Both the position numbers and the translations under genes were made by a program. DNA of 64,000 nt from Dimorphilus gyrociliatus (lineage: Eukaryota; Annelida; Polychaeta; Dinophilidae), in contig CAJFCJ010000011.1 of assembly GCA_904063045.1 (NCBI GenBank), positions 1,116,001 through 1,180,000 on the forward strand, in the 5' to 3' direction. The notes under the pieces are model-generated. The model saw nothing but the letters and a program-made list of their open reading frames with translations. It was not told where the DNA came from and searched no databases. Of this stretch, positions 1-13,400 are shown one piece after another. Each line of letters begins with the position of its first letter. Position 1 is the stretch's first letter.

Positions 1-898
1 TACGACTCTCTCTCTCTCTCTCTCTCTCTGTTCCGTCTTTTGTCTTTAGCCAAGTATCTCTCGCTACTTTCTCTCTTTTTTCTATACTCTCCTTTATTTA
101 TAACTCTTCCCCTTTCTTTCCAACCAACTTTCATTTAATTTTGAAATGAACTAAAAAGGAGAAAAATGGAATTTTTCTTAATTAAACTTCTAAAATGCAA
201 GACGAAACTGGTTAAGCGACGAGTGAGAAGAGAAACCTCCCACTGCTAATGTAATAAAACAAATAGGCCTAGTATTCGCTCTACTCGAAAATTATTCAAC
301 TGCTATTTCTTGATTATATAAATTTTTCGCGTTCACCTTTTTCTAACCATCTGCTAATATATTAAACGACTAAAGCCTACTATTTACATATTTTCCATTA
401 ACGTTTATAAACCAAAGAAAGCGAAGCTACGGTTAAAAAGAGAATTTGATAGGGGTTAAAGGGTCAGAGAGGATGAGAGCAGGGGAAGGAAAAATGGAGT
501 TTTCATTGACGAAGTTTGTATTTCTACGTGATACGAAAGAAAAAATTACCATAGACTTGTATTTGAGAAGAAAGTATAATGTTATTTATTCGTTTTATAG
601 TCAGAACTGTAGTTATAGTAATTTACATTGTGCTAATAATAAACAATAACAGTGAATTGCGTAAAGAAAACGCTAATTAATTGTCCATTTTAGTCAAAGC
701 ATTAAATAAAAGAGAAACTAATAACAGCTCTTCTTTATTACCATCGAAAGACGAAATAGAAAAACGTCGTTTACAACTCGAGTTTATTGTTTAATGTACA
801 GGCTGGGCGTCTATTATTCTCTAAATCTATCAGGTGGCGCTGTATTGAACTGAGAGAAAAACAGGATTTTCATTACAGCAGGCAAATATTCGAGAGAG
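1..898. other. intergenic, upstream of secreted Cys-rich gene
   Basis: No gene is seen here. The stretch opens with a (CT)n microsatellite at about 6-29, followed by pyrimidine-rich sequence to about 120. One copy of the octamer TAGGCCTA lies at 264-271. A CTCF-like core, CAGGTGGCGCTGT, sits at 831-843, only about 55 bases before the start codon of the next gene, so it falls in its promoter or 5' leader. The small open frame at 446-649 has no recognisable composition or splice context and is not called. Confidence 0.6.
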
Positions 899-2868
899 AT
901 GCTGGTGATATTTACTTACATTTTTTGTTTATATAATGCAGTTTTAGCTTTCGATGATCGTGTGGTAAGTAAAATAAAATGAAAATAATAGAAAACTATA
1001 AAAGTTAATAGTTTGCTTAAGAAATAAAAAGTAAAAACGAAAAAGACAGTATTGCAAAGCTTCTTATTATTAATTAATTAATAAAGAATACAAGAATTAT
1101 CCCACAGTTAAACGTAGCTTTATACTTTATTACCTATAATTCTGATAGGGACTTTTACGTAAGTATGAATAGAGAGTAATTTGAAAGGATTCAATGATGC
1201 TTGCATGACTGATAGCTTTTTTTATTTTTTTTTTCATTTCCTTGTCTCTCTCTCTATCTCGCTCTCTCTCTCTCTCTTTCTTTCTTTTTCTCTTTTTCTC
1301 TTTTTCGCTCTTTCTCTTTCCCTCCCGCTCACTATACTTTTATTTAACATCAATTTCTGTAATAAAAGAATGGTAAAAAGAAGATATATAAAGACAGATG
1401 TAAAGGAAAGAGAGAGAGAGAGGGAGAGTAAAGAGATAGAAAGACGCGGTTAAAGACAAATACAAGATAGATGTAGAAATTAAGTTTTTTTAAACAGGAC
1501 TCAATTAGTAAATAAAGTAAAAAAGAAACAAACTAAGATGGAGAAAATTCAATTAAACGTTTTTTTATATGTAAAATAATCAAATGAAATATTTACATCG
1601 CTAAATTTCAAAAGGAAAAGATTGACTACATTTTAGAATATTTGTTTAAGTTAAGCTAAAAATTGGATAGAATTTAACCTGGTCAAAAGTCTATTATATA
1701 TAATGCTACTTGGAATATCCCTAAAGAAATTAGTATGCTTTTAGCAGACCGTTTATTCGACGGATATTCGTTGCTAATGACTTTTACCTAGTTAATTATT
1801 AAAGAATATATAGGAAGGATTAATACGAATACATTGACGGTTGCCGACTGGGTATAATCTTTACATTTTCTTATGTTTCATTTCGCTCAGGTGGCTAAGA
1901 TGATCCCCTATTGTCGTGGCTCAAATTCAGTATGTAGAGGTTTATCAAAATTGCTCGATCTTTCTCAAGTTATCGTTGAACCTGGTTTTTGTAAATGTCC
2001 GAAATGTTTCGGCAATTGGACTACTGAAAGACCGTCAAGATCAACGATTACTTGTCAGCATCACGAGTTTCCTGATCGAATGATTCAGTACAAATTCTGC
2101 AGCGAGGTATTATCAGAAGTCACATGTTCTGCCAAGGAGAAATTAGCTTTAGTCCTGGCAGCTAATAAGCAGGGAGAATATTGGTTACCGTATTTGAAGG
2201 AATCAAAATGTTTGTGTCCAAGCTCATATTTTATGACGGTAAGCTTGTTGCTTTCTATCTTAAGAGTATCCGAACCAGCACTAAAACACTTCATACAAGT
2301 TTAACCATTCAATGAATGTTTAGGATCCATTTGTTAAATAAATCCTAATTAATTATTGTTTCAATAAAAAAAAAGGGCTGGCGTCAAGAAAAGATCCATA
2401 ATTTATGGTTATATTCTTTCGGGTGTGAAAGAAGGCACTGTGCCAGATCGTCCTCCCCCTGTGTTCAAAGATATTTGGATAGGGGTCATTCCCATACTGT
2501 TGGATACGAATTTTTGTGCACATGCCCGAATAATTTCAGGTAAATACTCGGTTATATAGACACAATATATATAATATAGGTACTATACTGTGTTTATATA
2601 CAGTATAAATTTTATACAGTAGATTCAGTATATATATACTCGACTGTATATATGGTTTTATTACTTTTATATATAAATTAAAAATTAAAAAGACCATATT
2701 TTCACTCTTTTATTACTTTATTACTATTCTTTCTTATATTTTTTACTCTTGTATTTTAGATGTCCCGTTATACATACTGAAACGCAAGCTTATAACGTTG
2801 ATGGAGAGGACGAACGTGGTCCTTATTTACTCGATCGCTGTAGGCCTATTAATCAGATTGACGATTAG
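899..2868 (+). CDS. secreted cysteine-rich protein with three CxCP modules, 4 exons
   Basis: Four exons join in phase: 899-964, 1891-2238, 2376-2539, 2760-2868, giving 228 aa. The first exon encodes a hydrophobic signal peptide (MLVIFTYIFCLYNAVLA), so the product should be secreted. The mature part is cysteine-rich with no membrane segment. It holds three C-x-C-P cores (CKCPKC, CLCP, CTCPNNFRC). The first and third are each preceded by C-x6-C-x18 with identical spacing, which indicates internal duplication. Each core is followed by a hydrophobic or aromatic stretch ending in Cys. The acceptor of exon 3 is an A-rich AAAAG and is the weakest junction. An AATAAA lies at 2976-2981, about 110 bases after the TAG stop. 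I do not recognise the family. The pattern suggests small disulfide-knotted domains of an extracellular ligand, antagonist or defence protein, but no function can be assigned. Confidence 0.75.
1237..1440. repeat. CT-rich tract facing GA-rich tract in intron 1
   Basis: A pyrimidine tract of CT and CTTT units at about 1237-1330 is followed within about 90 bases by a purine tract of GA units at about 1408-1440. On one strand the two halves are complementary in character and could fold back on each other or form triplex DNA. Both lie in the first intron of the secreted Cys-rich gene. Confidence 0.7.
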
Positions 2869-4470
2869 CCTCGGATTTACTCGTAAGACAAAAAACAACT
2901 CTTATAAAAATTGTAAGTAATCCAAATGAATTATTGTATTCATACGCGTTAAATTTTAAAGTATTATTAATTTTTAATAAACTATGACAAAGATAAATTG
3001 TGTTTTCCTTCGTTATTTCAAGAAAAGATTTGGGTCTATCTTCTCTTTATAATATACTTGTAAATATGTTGAAAGCGAAACAAAGAGAAACGAGGCAAAG
3101 TTTTACGATACAATTATTTTTATAATGAGAATAAAAGAAATAAAACGAAAAAAATAGCATCCAACAAAAATAAAGGTCAACATATTATTATAAATAGAAA
3201 TTTTGTTCTCTTTATTCACATTTTCTTTAACTCTTTTATACAAAAATTATTAATATTCGTCTCTTTTCTAATCATTTTCTTTACAAATGAAAAATAATCA
3301 GATAATAAAATTTTGAGCTGCAGCAGCCAAAAAAAAAAGAAATAGAGAATACCAAAACAATCTAAATACTGTATATAACAAACTATTGCTCTCTTCTCTT
3401 CTTTTTCTTTTTTTGGTAGAACACATTTAATAAATTTATTTAAACAAAAAAACAATAATTAAAAAAATAAAGGGTAGAACAAAAAGAACTAGCAATAAAT
3501 AAAAGAATATATTTACACAATTATTTTAACTAATGAATGAAACAAAACGTAAAAATGAGACAACTTTGTTCTTTCATCATAAGTCAAGTTTAAGAGCATG
3601 GATCAGAAAAAAAAATGAATAAAAAGGAATGATAAATACATTGCAGGTAAATGTCATGGTAATTAGCAAAGAAATAATTATAAGGAACGAATCATAAGAG
3701 TGTTTCGCTATGATAAAAAATGAGTAATTTAATTTAATTTAAAGAAATGGGCGGGTTAATTGATTACTAGAAAGAGAAGACATGTTTAAGATAAAACAGT
3801 TTTTTGTGGCCAAAGAAATGTTTAAACATACAACGATTGTTTAAAGAAAGTGTACATGAAATAATGTCAAGATACGCGGAATTAATGAATTGATGTAAAG
3901 AAGACGACAGGACAGACGAGAGGAAAGAGAACCAACGTTATAGGTAAGTCGGGATATCTTTATTTTTTCAATTAGAAACAGAATGGAATGTGACAAGTGC
4001 GGATTTTTGCTACTCTTCTCATTTTTCGTTATAAAAAACATATAAGCTTATATATACTGAATAGGAAATTGTTGGCATTTATCGAAAGCGCTTGTAAAAA
4101 AAAAAAGAGAAAAAACGATAACATCTTTCATTTTCATCAAATTCTTCATAAGAGTATAAAATAACTGAAAGCACCTTCAAGCTCCAAATGATTTATGCTA
4201 ATTAGGTTAAAATATATTCAGATTATTTTATCCCTTTCAATTTAGATTTTAATTACCCTGGTTTAATTTTTATCACAACCACAAATTATTTAACCATTTT
4301 AAATTCCCTACTGTTACTTATACATCATCACATCCGCCCCAGGGAGTTGATAGGTAAATTATCAATTTTCTTAGATAAAGCCTTATAAGATATGTGATCG
4401 TTAAGCAAAAAGATGTAAATCGGGAGAAACCGATTAAACAGTCATTAAATCAGTCAAAGTATAATAAGCG
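2869..4470. other. intergenic, between two convergent genes
   Basis: This stretch separates the 3' ends of the secreted Cys-rich gene (+) and the kinesin gene (-). It is A/T-rich with homopolymer runs and short unrelated open frames. It should contain both 3' untranslated regions: an AATAAA for the plus-strand gene is at 2976-2981. I could not identify a convincing poly(A) signal for the kinesin on the minus strand close to its stop. Confidence 0.55.
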
Positions 4471-7400
4471 TTAAGTTTTACTTTGTTTTGCAGAGGACGA
4501 AGCTGTTGGACGAGTTAAACAATGATTTACCAAACTCCCAGTAGATTTTCTTAAATTACTATTTTTCCCTATTTTTCTCCTCTTTTTATCCATAACAATT
4601 TTATCGTGACGGACAAATATTCCATGCCGACTACGGCATTTGAAATATCTAACGCCTTTAACCGAACCATCGTTTTTGCCGTCTGCGTTTTCTAATTCAA
4701 CGCCAATCCAGATTCCAGGAGCAAACTCGGTAGGTCCAACAAATGCAATTGTTCCGGGTTTTTGAGAGATTGATGGATTCGATGATAAAACGTTTACGGA
4801 TACTCCCGTAACTACCCATGCTGGTACAGCGCCTTCCGTTAATCGATTTAAATCAGCCCTCGAACCAAACGAGCACACGCTTACAGAATCTTCATCTTCA
4901 ACAAAGTCTTCGTGATTGTCATGCTCCAGCATCGATATCGGTCTATAGGTTGCTTTCATGGGAGATACTTTGGCTGTGCCACCAGGATTAGATTTTAATT
5001 TCTTTACTTCTTCCTTATTCTTTTTTGTATCTTCTTCTCTAGATTCTATATCATTCTCCTCCGGTTGTTTTTCCTCTGTATCGGAATGTCCGTTTTGACC
5101 AGTCTCTATACAAGATTCTGAACTTAAAGTATTGGTTGATACAGATCCATAACCACTAGATTCAGGTGTATTGTCGATAGTAATTATTTTACCAAGTGGC
5201 TTCGGACCTTTGAAGTCTTCTATATCTAAATCGGATGAAGAGGGTGAAAGTTTCTTTTCTGTTTCAGCTTGAGGTTTCTCAACTTCCTCCTTCTCTGTTT
5301 CAGAATCGGACTGAAATAAAAAAAATATTTCTTCACTTAACGGATCATTCTATCGATCTCTTATTAGCTGTCTTATTGTTATTTTTATAACCTCAGCCTT
5401 TGTAATTACTGGCTTTTGTTGTTCTTCAACTACTGTACTCATAGTTTGTCTTGGGTCAACCTTGGCAGTAGTAATAGAATTTTGACCGGGACTTGAACCA
5501 AAACTTGAACCTGTATATATTTAAAAGTTAAATTAAGAAGAAATTGATAGAATAGGGTGAATACTATCTATTTGGTGACGAAGATAAATTGTAAAATAAA
5601 AATATAAAAATATAAATAAATCTAAGCTATAGTAATTGTCGTGCTTTAGTGAAAATTGAAAAAAATATATATATACTGTATATACAGTATATATATATAT
5701 AATCCTTTCCGTTGATCTACAATTTAAAGAGAGAATAGAATAATCTACATACTTCTTTTATATGCAATAAATGTAGCTAAGTGGAAAAGAAGACTAATAA
5801 AGGGAATAGTTAAGTGTTGTATTAGATCATTCGCCGCTATCGTTAGCATTGGGAAGTAGAGTTGTGGCTCATCAGTAATGTTAGGCCGGACACAGGACTA
5901 GTGACTCGAGACTAACCAAACAGCCTATTAAATTTCATAGTCCCTAAACAAGCTGACTTCCTCAATACGACTGACTATTTATCTCTAATAAAAGGATAAG
6001 GCTTAGAGTAGGATTTATCTCTAAAAATTTATACGCTTCACCTTCTGATTTAGAAAAATTCAGATCTCAATTTAAAAAGATTTAACTTGAAAAAAAAAAA
6101 GCATGCAAAACTATAATAAAAACTAAATCTTCCAACAAACAACAGCGGAACATACGCTTGGAATTTGTCAAATTTCCTCTTAAATTTAGGAAATTCGGCC
6201 GAGCTGAGCGCAATATTATGAATATTTTTAATATCTTATTAAATTTTATCTTTTACAATTAGTAAAAGTATTTTTATCATCTGGTTATTGAATTACAAAC
6301 CTTTGTTGAAAGTAGGTTTTGACGGAAGAATTGATGCAGGAGTTGATTCCATTTGATTCCTATTTGATGATACTTTTGCCACACCCTCATGTGCTGATAC
6401 GGAATGAGTCAAGTCTTGAATACTATCGGATCGGAACTGTACATTTTAAGCAAGATATAAGCGATATTTTAGGCGTAAATATTATTATACAAAATCAATG
6501 CATTATATAAACTATAGATGGCAGCACTTGCCTCGATGCAGGAAAGGTTGTGCATGGATGACGATAAAATCTGTTTTTCAGTGAGTGATACGACATTCGA
6601 GGGGAGAAGGAAAAATTGTTGTTGTGCGTATATATAAATATTACGAACATGCAAAAAAGTGTAAAACAAAAAATAAGTCCAAATTTTTTACTGGTGAGAC
6701 GTTCAAACTTACGTTGTGGATATTAGGAACGCTAGTGGCTTTACGTAGAGGTCTACCTCTCTGAGCCAAAAGTTCTTTAACAGCAACATCTTGTCTTAAC
6801 CTAAAATTATTATAAAAGGTTAAATCAAAACAATTAGGAAATTTAAAAGATTTATTATGATTTCAAACCTATCCAATGTCAAAATGCTTTCAACTGCACT
6901 AACGCCTTTAAGATATTTCTCGATGTAACTCTCTCCATCATTGGCACCGGTAGCGGCCATCTGCGCTAATGTTTCTCTATCTTCTAATTCCTCAGAAGCC
7001 TAATTTAATAAACAGTTCATTAAACTTGAATTAGAAAACTCATCACAATTAATATCTGACTTACTTTTGGAATGCTGTTGACGATATCGTATGTGACGCC
7101 TGAAGACACTGCGCTTTCCTGGGAAGGTGAATCGCCCGTAAATGGACTCCACATCTATATTATTTAACACGACAAATAGTTGGAGCATGCAAAAAAAAAG
7201 AACCAAACAACAAAATAAAGTTTTGAATATGTGAACGAATGCGTATGTTAACTTTGTATAGAAGAAATGAAAGAGAACTTTTTTACCAATTGAAATGATA
7301 GATGAAAAAATAATACATAAAATAATATTTACCGTCTTTCCAATCCTCTTTTTAAGCCTGTCCGTTATAGATTGCCGTTTATAAACGTTAATAGCAATCC

Positions 7401-10400
7401 GTTTTCTCAGCACCAAATCCAACGGAGCTGGTAAAGATAATCGCGCAATAACCTTAACTATTAGATAAACCCTTTCCCCTGGAGGGGTAACTCGATTCAA
7501 ATGAGGTGAGTTATGAATAGATGAATCCCAAGAAGCGGTGATGGCAACATTAGTGGAACCTTTTTCTAAACCGTTCCAAACAGTCGGTAAAACACAAAAT
7601 TTTCCCCCATGCTCTTTTGGTAAAATAGCATTCATGCCTGGTGTTGGTCTGGCTGAGTCGACGCCCTCGAGGGCAGTTTGACCTATACCAAGCTCTTGCT
7701 CTTTTAAATCAAGAAAAATTAACGGAATGTGTTTTTCCATCCCAACGGGTGGAGTCCAATCAGCAGGAGCACCAGGTACACCTGATAAAGGAACTTGTAC
7801 TGCGTTCCTCTCCTCTGTTAACCAGATCCATTGTTGAATAAGTGCCCTTTCTCGTTCGACATCTGCCTCACTCTTGTCATCCCCTTTCTGCATTATACGT
7901 TGTAAATGTTCGTCTAAATAGTTGCGACGCTTATCAAGGGCTTCTGACCATTGCGATCGGAGAAGCTGTAGTTCATCTTCTTGATAAGAGTCTAATCCCT
8001 TTTGTAAAGTTGAGGATCTAGCACAAATGCAACCGATTGAAACATGATCAATAGAATCAACTAAGAGAGGCAGAGTGCCTGCATCGTTTCTCCTTGATCG
8101 ACTTAGACGTACGTGAATTCTTCTGGAATGTCCTTGCCTTAGTTGAAATACCCCCCCAGAGAATATATCAGGCTTTTGGACCAGTTCAACGGGGGCATAT
8201 TCTCCATTATCTGCCAGCTCGTGAATTTCCACCCACATCTCCAATTGTCGTCTCACTTCGGACCACCTTTCGGCTAGACTACGACTGTTTGCGGAGTCTG
8301 ACGGGGCTGATGCAGTTAAAGTAGGAAGAACATTGGAAAAGCCATGGGATCTAATAGTCATAATGTTCACATTAGTTTCGCCTTAGTAATCTGTCGATAG
8401 TATAATCGATAAAAAAACTAACCTGTGACCCCAAACTTCAATCGATAATGCACCATCACTGACATGCTCCAAAAATTCGTCGTTAATTTCCGCTTCATAC
8501 TCTTCGGAATGATCAAAACGAAATCGATTCGAATCCTGCTGATCGACTAAGGGAGGGACAACGACAGGTTCTTGCTCATTCCAAAAAGTATATTGGCAAA
8601 AGACAAAGTGTGAGAGAGCCGGGGGAAGTCCCCTTGCTTCTTTAATGCCAATCCTGCATCTGACCCTTTCACCTTCAAGATTGCCCTCTAAGCTGCCAGC
8701 AGTTCGGCTTATAGTGACGCTGAGCCTTCCAGCTACGTCACCTTGCTGAGAGATAATCGGAACCTGATATTCCAGAGTGACATCATGAAATAATACCTCG
8801 AGAAACACGTTGGCAACTCCAATGAGATTATGATTCTCTTGAGCTTCATAGAAGGGATCGGTGCTCCCAGGTGAAGATTCTGTTTCTAATTGTCGAAGTT
8901 CATAAAGTTCTCTCATTGAAATTACTTTATGTTCAAATTCTTCTAGACTGCAAATATTTTGCTCTCGGGTTGCTCGTCTCACAACAATGGCTGGTTCTGT
9001 TACAAAGGCTCCCCGTCTTCTGTGAGGCGTTAAATTGGCGGCTGGAATTTGTAAAGTCACTCCAAACTCTACGCTCTTTCCTAACTCCTTAGCTAAGACA
9101 TTGGCTTCTCTTGCCAAGGAATTAGCCTTGAGGACATCCTCTTTCAAACGAACTAGAGCCTGTTTCAGTTCCGCTTCACGTTCTTCCATTAATTGCTGAT
9201 ATCTACCTCTCAAAGCTCCTCCTGTAGGCGTAATAGGTGTCATGTTTCCAAAATAAGGAGTAAAATTAGGTGTTGATGGTGACATTAGCTGAGATTTCAA
9301 CATTCGCATTTGTTTTTCGTACATCGCCCGTTGCCTGGCCAAGGCCTCTTCTTTATCGTCTCTATGTTGCCTTTGTAAAGCATCTATAGCCTCTCGAATG
9401 GGATCAGATCCCTCACTCAAGAGTTCTCGCTGAGCAAACTCATAATCGACCGGGTTAGCCGGTGAGTTTTGAGCAGTTGGACAATTTACCCTAAAATAAT
9501 GATTCATACCCCAGACTATTCTATCTCCGTGTTTAATTTTTATTTTTTCTCGAATTTCCCTACCATTTACACAAGTTCTTGCGTCCTTTTGCGGGGTCAC
9601 GAATACTTCTCCATCGACAATTTCTAAATCAGCGTGATGAGCTGCAATTCCCAAACCACACAGTTGAATGTCAGGTTCAATATCTCCTCCCTCTCTTCCA
9701 ACTATTGTCTTGTCTTCCTTAAGATAATAAACAAGTAGCTCGTTTAAACTAGGATCGGCATTTAGGTTAACTAGGTAATATTTTCCTCTCTCCACTTTTA
9801 TACCAGACGTTTGGACGGAAATTCCCATCTTTTCCAACGCAACATGTCTTTCCTAAAGAAAAGAAATAAATCACATTAATATTCTTTCCAATATTTTATA
9901 AATACGTTTTCCGGTAATTAAGTTTTTAGGTTGCTAGAGTTTTTCTTTTATTAAATTAATCTACGGGGTGCTAAAAAGAGCGTCTAATTGAGGTTCGTAG
10001 GAAACCATTAAACTAAAAGTTTATTTTCATCATGCAGTCTTCTCAATCAATATAATGTTTAAAATGGTATAAAAGCACTTGACTTTTCTTAGATATTGGT
10101 CCTATTTTTTTTATAATATGAAGCGGCTTTCTGTCCTTCATAAAATTTAAATTCGATTTCATTACCAATAAAAGAAAAATTCTGTACACGAACCAGGCGC
10201 TTGAATAAATCTACATATTTATACAAATATTTCTTTAGCAATTTTAATAAATAAGACTTTTTCGAATTATCAACCACCACTATTGGCTACCTGATCAACA
10301 ACCCTTGCTTAAATTAATCAGAATTGGTTGGTCAAGGAAATCTGGCTTATAGAAGCTCTTTAGTGTGTTCATTTATTTATTTACGACTGTGGCAAATCGA

Positions 10401-13400
10401 TTATATATTTGCTTTTTTTTTCACAGCTTTAGTTGTTACCCTTTTCGGTCAATACCCAATCATCTAATGGTTAAAAGCGATCACGTGCTGTACTGTAAAT
10501 CGCAGGTGCTCGAACAGTATAACTATGATAAAAGCCCTCAAAATGTAAAACGTTAGGATGTTTGAAAGAAAATTAATTTAAAACTCACAAGTCTGGAACA
10601 AAAATTATGTAGAAAAGTTGAAAATATTAAAAACTCACTTGATGTAATTTTTCCGTTTCCATTAATTTTTCTTCCCATGTTTTGCTCATTTCTTTCATTA
10701 ATTTTTCGCTTTCTTCAAGTCGATCCTTTAATTCAGGAGCTTTCATGCTCTGTTAAAACAAATAAGTAAAGCTTTAGAACGAAGAAAGCTCGCAGGATAA
10801 CCAGAAACAAGGGATTCAGTAAAAAAAAGCTGTTTATTTTTAATAGAACCTTTAAATGAGAAGGTGAATTACGCCTATTACAATTCGGAGAAAAGCTAGT
10901 AAATCCGATTAACATATTTTTGCAGTATTTAACAATTAGTCACTTTTGCAGTGTTATCGGCCATAAAATCCTATATCCGTTTCGATCGTCAATCTTGCAG
11001 TGCTTTATGCAACGCTTTAAACAGCGACGCCTATCGTCAACATTATTTCGGTGAGAAAATGTATATCGACATTAGGATGTTCTAAGTATCAGCTAAGTAC
11101 CCTAGTTGAAGTTTCTACAATTTCTCTCGCGGTGAAATTAGTAACTTAAGGGAACGGAAATCAAAAGCCTTCATAGTCTTAGGAAGGCCAAAAAACAAAC
11201 AGGTATGGGCTAGATATGAAGGAATACAAATAAAAGCTTAGTTTATGATGTTTATACAATACGTAGTCTTATAATTTTGTGCAGTAGAAAGCAAAGACAA
11301 ACACAAGTATTTTGTAAGCCATACAGTTGTTCTCTCTAGAATAACGATATAATTAAATGAAAGCGAGGCTTTGTACAAGAAACTTTTCTCTTTTCGTTAA
11401 ATCAGGACCTCATCACCTTCACTGCATCATAATGAAGGTTTTATATATTTACAAATCTTAGATATTATTCGTAATGGAATATGGTTTCTGTGGGAAGGAA
11501 AATAGGCCGCAAAAGGCTAATAAAAAAGAATTATGTTGAAAATTTAATTACAGCTAACTTGAAAAATAATCCGTCAGGAACTATTAACTAACTAGAATAG
11601 AAGAGAAGCCGAGTATAGATAGCCGATTGAGCAACAACAGGCTTGTGACATCGTTATTAAATTTTCGGTAGCCCAAAGGCCGAGTCTCATTATGTAAATT
11701 TTTCTGGGCGCTACGAGATCCTTATCAAATATATTAACAGTACTAGTAACAAGTTTCGCTAAACGACCTTTCTTTTCTTCAAAAATCTAATATGAACTGA
11801 ATTGCTCTGCTGCAAAAATCGATTTTTTTCTACGCTATCAGAATTGTGTAATTAGTTTTTGGACTTCTTCCCCTCCCCTCAACACTATTCTCCCAACCAT
11901 TTGCTCCTAATTTCCACTCTTTCCTATCTTTTTTTACTTAACACCAACAGCAAGAAACCGATTTTACATCCCCCAAAGACAAACTTTGAACTTTTCAAGT
12001 TTTTCCCCTCATAGTAGAGTACCCTCTTGCAGCCTTGCAACAGCTGAGACGAGTCCTTAGAAATCTTAACAGTATACTGTGTACAGTGTATATATACATT
12101 AGTGTATAAACTGTAATGTAATATATTTTGGCCAATAATGTATTATTCCATAGGATAATATAAAGAAATAAGAGTATCGTCATATTGTTACATAAAAGAC
12201 ACTAATTTTTTGCTTTAAATTGACATAATACCAAGAAATGTTCTCTTGGAACAACCTAAGTGGAGGGAGAAAGAAGTATGGAAAATTCCATATTATTGTT
12301 AACAAGTAACTACTTAAGAAATGCTTACAAATTTTTCGCGACTGCTAATTGATGGATTTAAAAGATGTCTGATTTATAGGACCAACGATAAAAAAGAATG
12401 TCGAAAGGGAAAAGGAAATCTAATAGACGAAAGTATAGTAAGCAAAGAAAATCCGGCTGAGGTTTAGTGAAGCATATAAACGACGTCGTTTCTACTCGTT
12501 CCGCTCGCCTTGACGCCAGCGTCCATCGTTCATCATTTTTAGGCTCCTGTATTACAATTTCTTCTCCCTTTTGTATAGATCGATACGAAAGGCAAAATAG
12601 AGAGATGAACTGGATCGATAAAGGACAAAAGACGATTTTTAGGCCTAGTTGGTAAAAAGCGGTCGACGCCCCGGATATTAGGAAATTTAGTCGTGGGAAT
12701 TTGCTACAGCAGAGGATTTTTCTTCATCTCAAACATTGATTTATATTTCAATGTTATAAATTGAAAAATTTCATTTAAAAAAAACCCAATCAGTGTAAAT
12801 AACACCAGAATAATTACTTCTTTAGTGTTTGCGCATCTTATCAATGAAACGTTGGGAGACGCGTGGAAATATTTCGCCTATCTGCAACTACAATCAGAAT
12901 GCGATATTGCAGATTGCCTCCTCAGTCAACAAGTAAGCCGTTATTTGTTAGACGAGATTTTCTACTTGTACGAGTCGGAGCGTCTCTAAATTCCGACTCA
13001 TCGACAAATTCGAAATTTAGGTCATATTCTTGTTTTGCCTTAAAATTTCTAAAATTTCAAATAAGATGTTTATAATTGAAAAGATAAACAAACCAAATTG
13101 TTTGTTTACATTGTTATGGAATATGATTTTGCGAATGCTACTGCAAAGACTTTACGTTTTGTTTATACATCTCCCTTTTTTCAAACACTCTCCAATCAAT
13201 CATTGTTAGGAAGTGTGGAATTCAACAAATGGTCTATTATTACTGTTTCTATTCCACTGACTTTTACAACCTTTGTTCTTGGATTCCTATGCTATTTAAG
13301 AAACAAAAAGAGAAGGTATAGAAGACGCCAATTTAGAGCGAAGAGAGTGCGTCATACTAAAAAAGATGTTGCAGTGCCCAGAGAGACTTTCCAGACTAAA

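Noticed and set aside
6515-6530. AGATGGCAGCAC and similar GATGTCGCT words (29171, 34709) as CTCF sites
   Set aside because: They lack the GGCGC or GGGGC core and are too degenerate to call.
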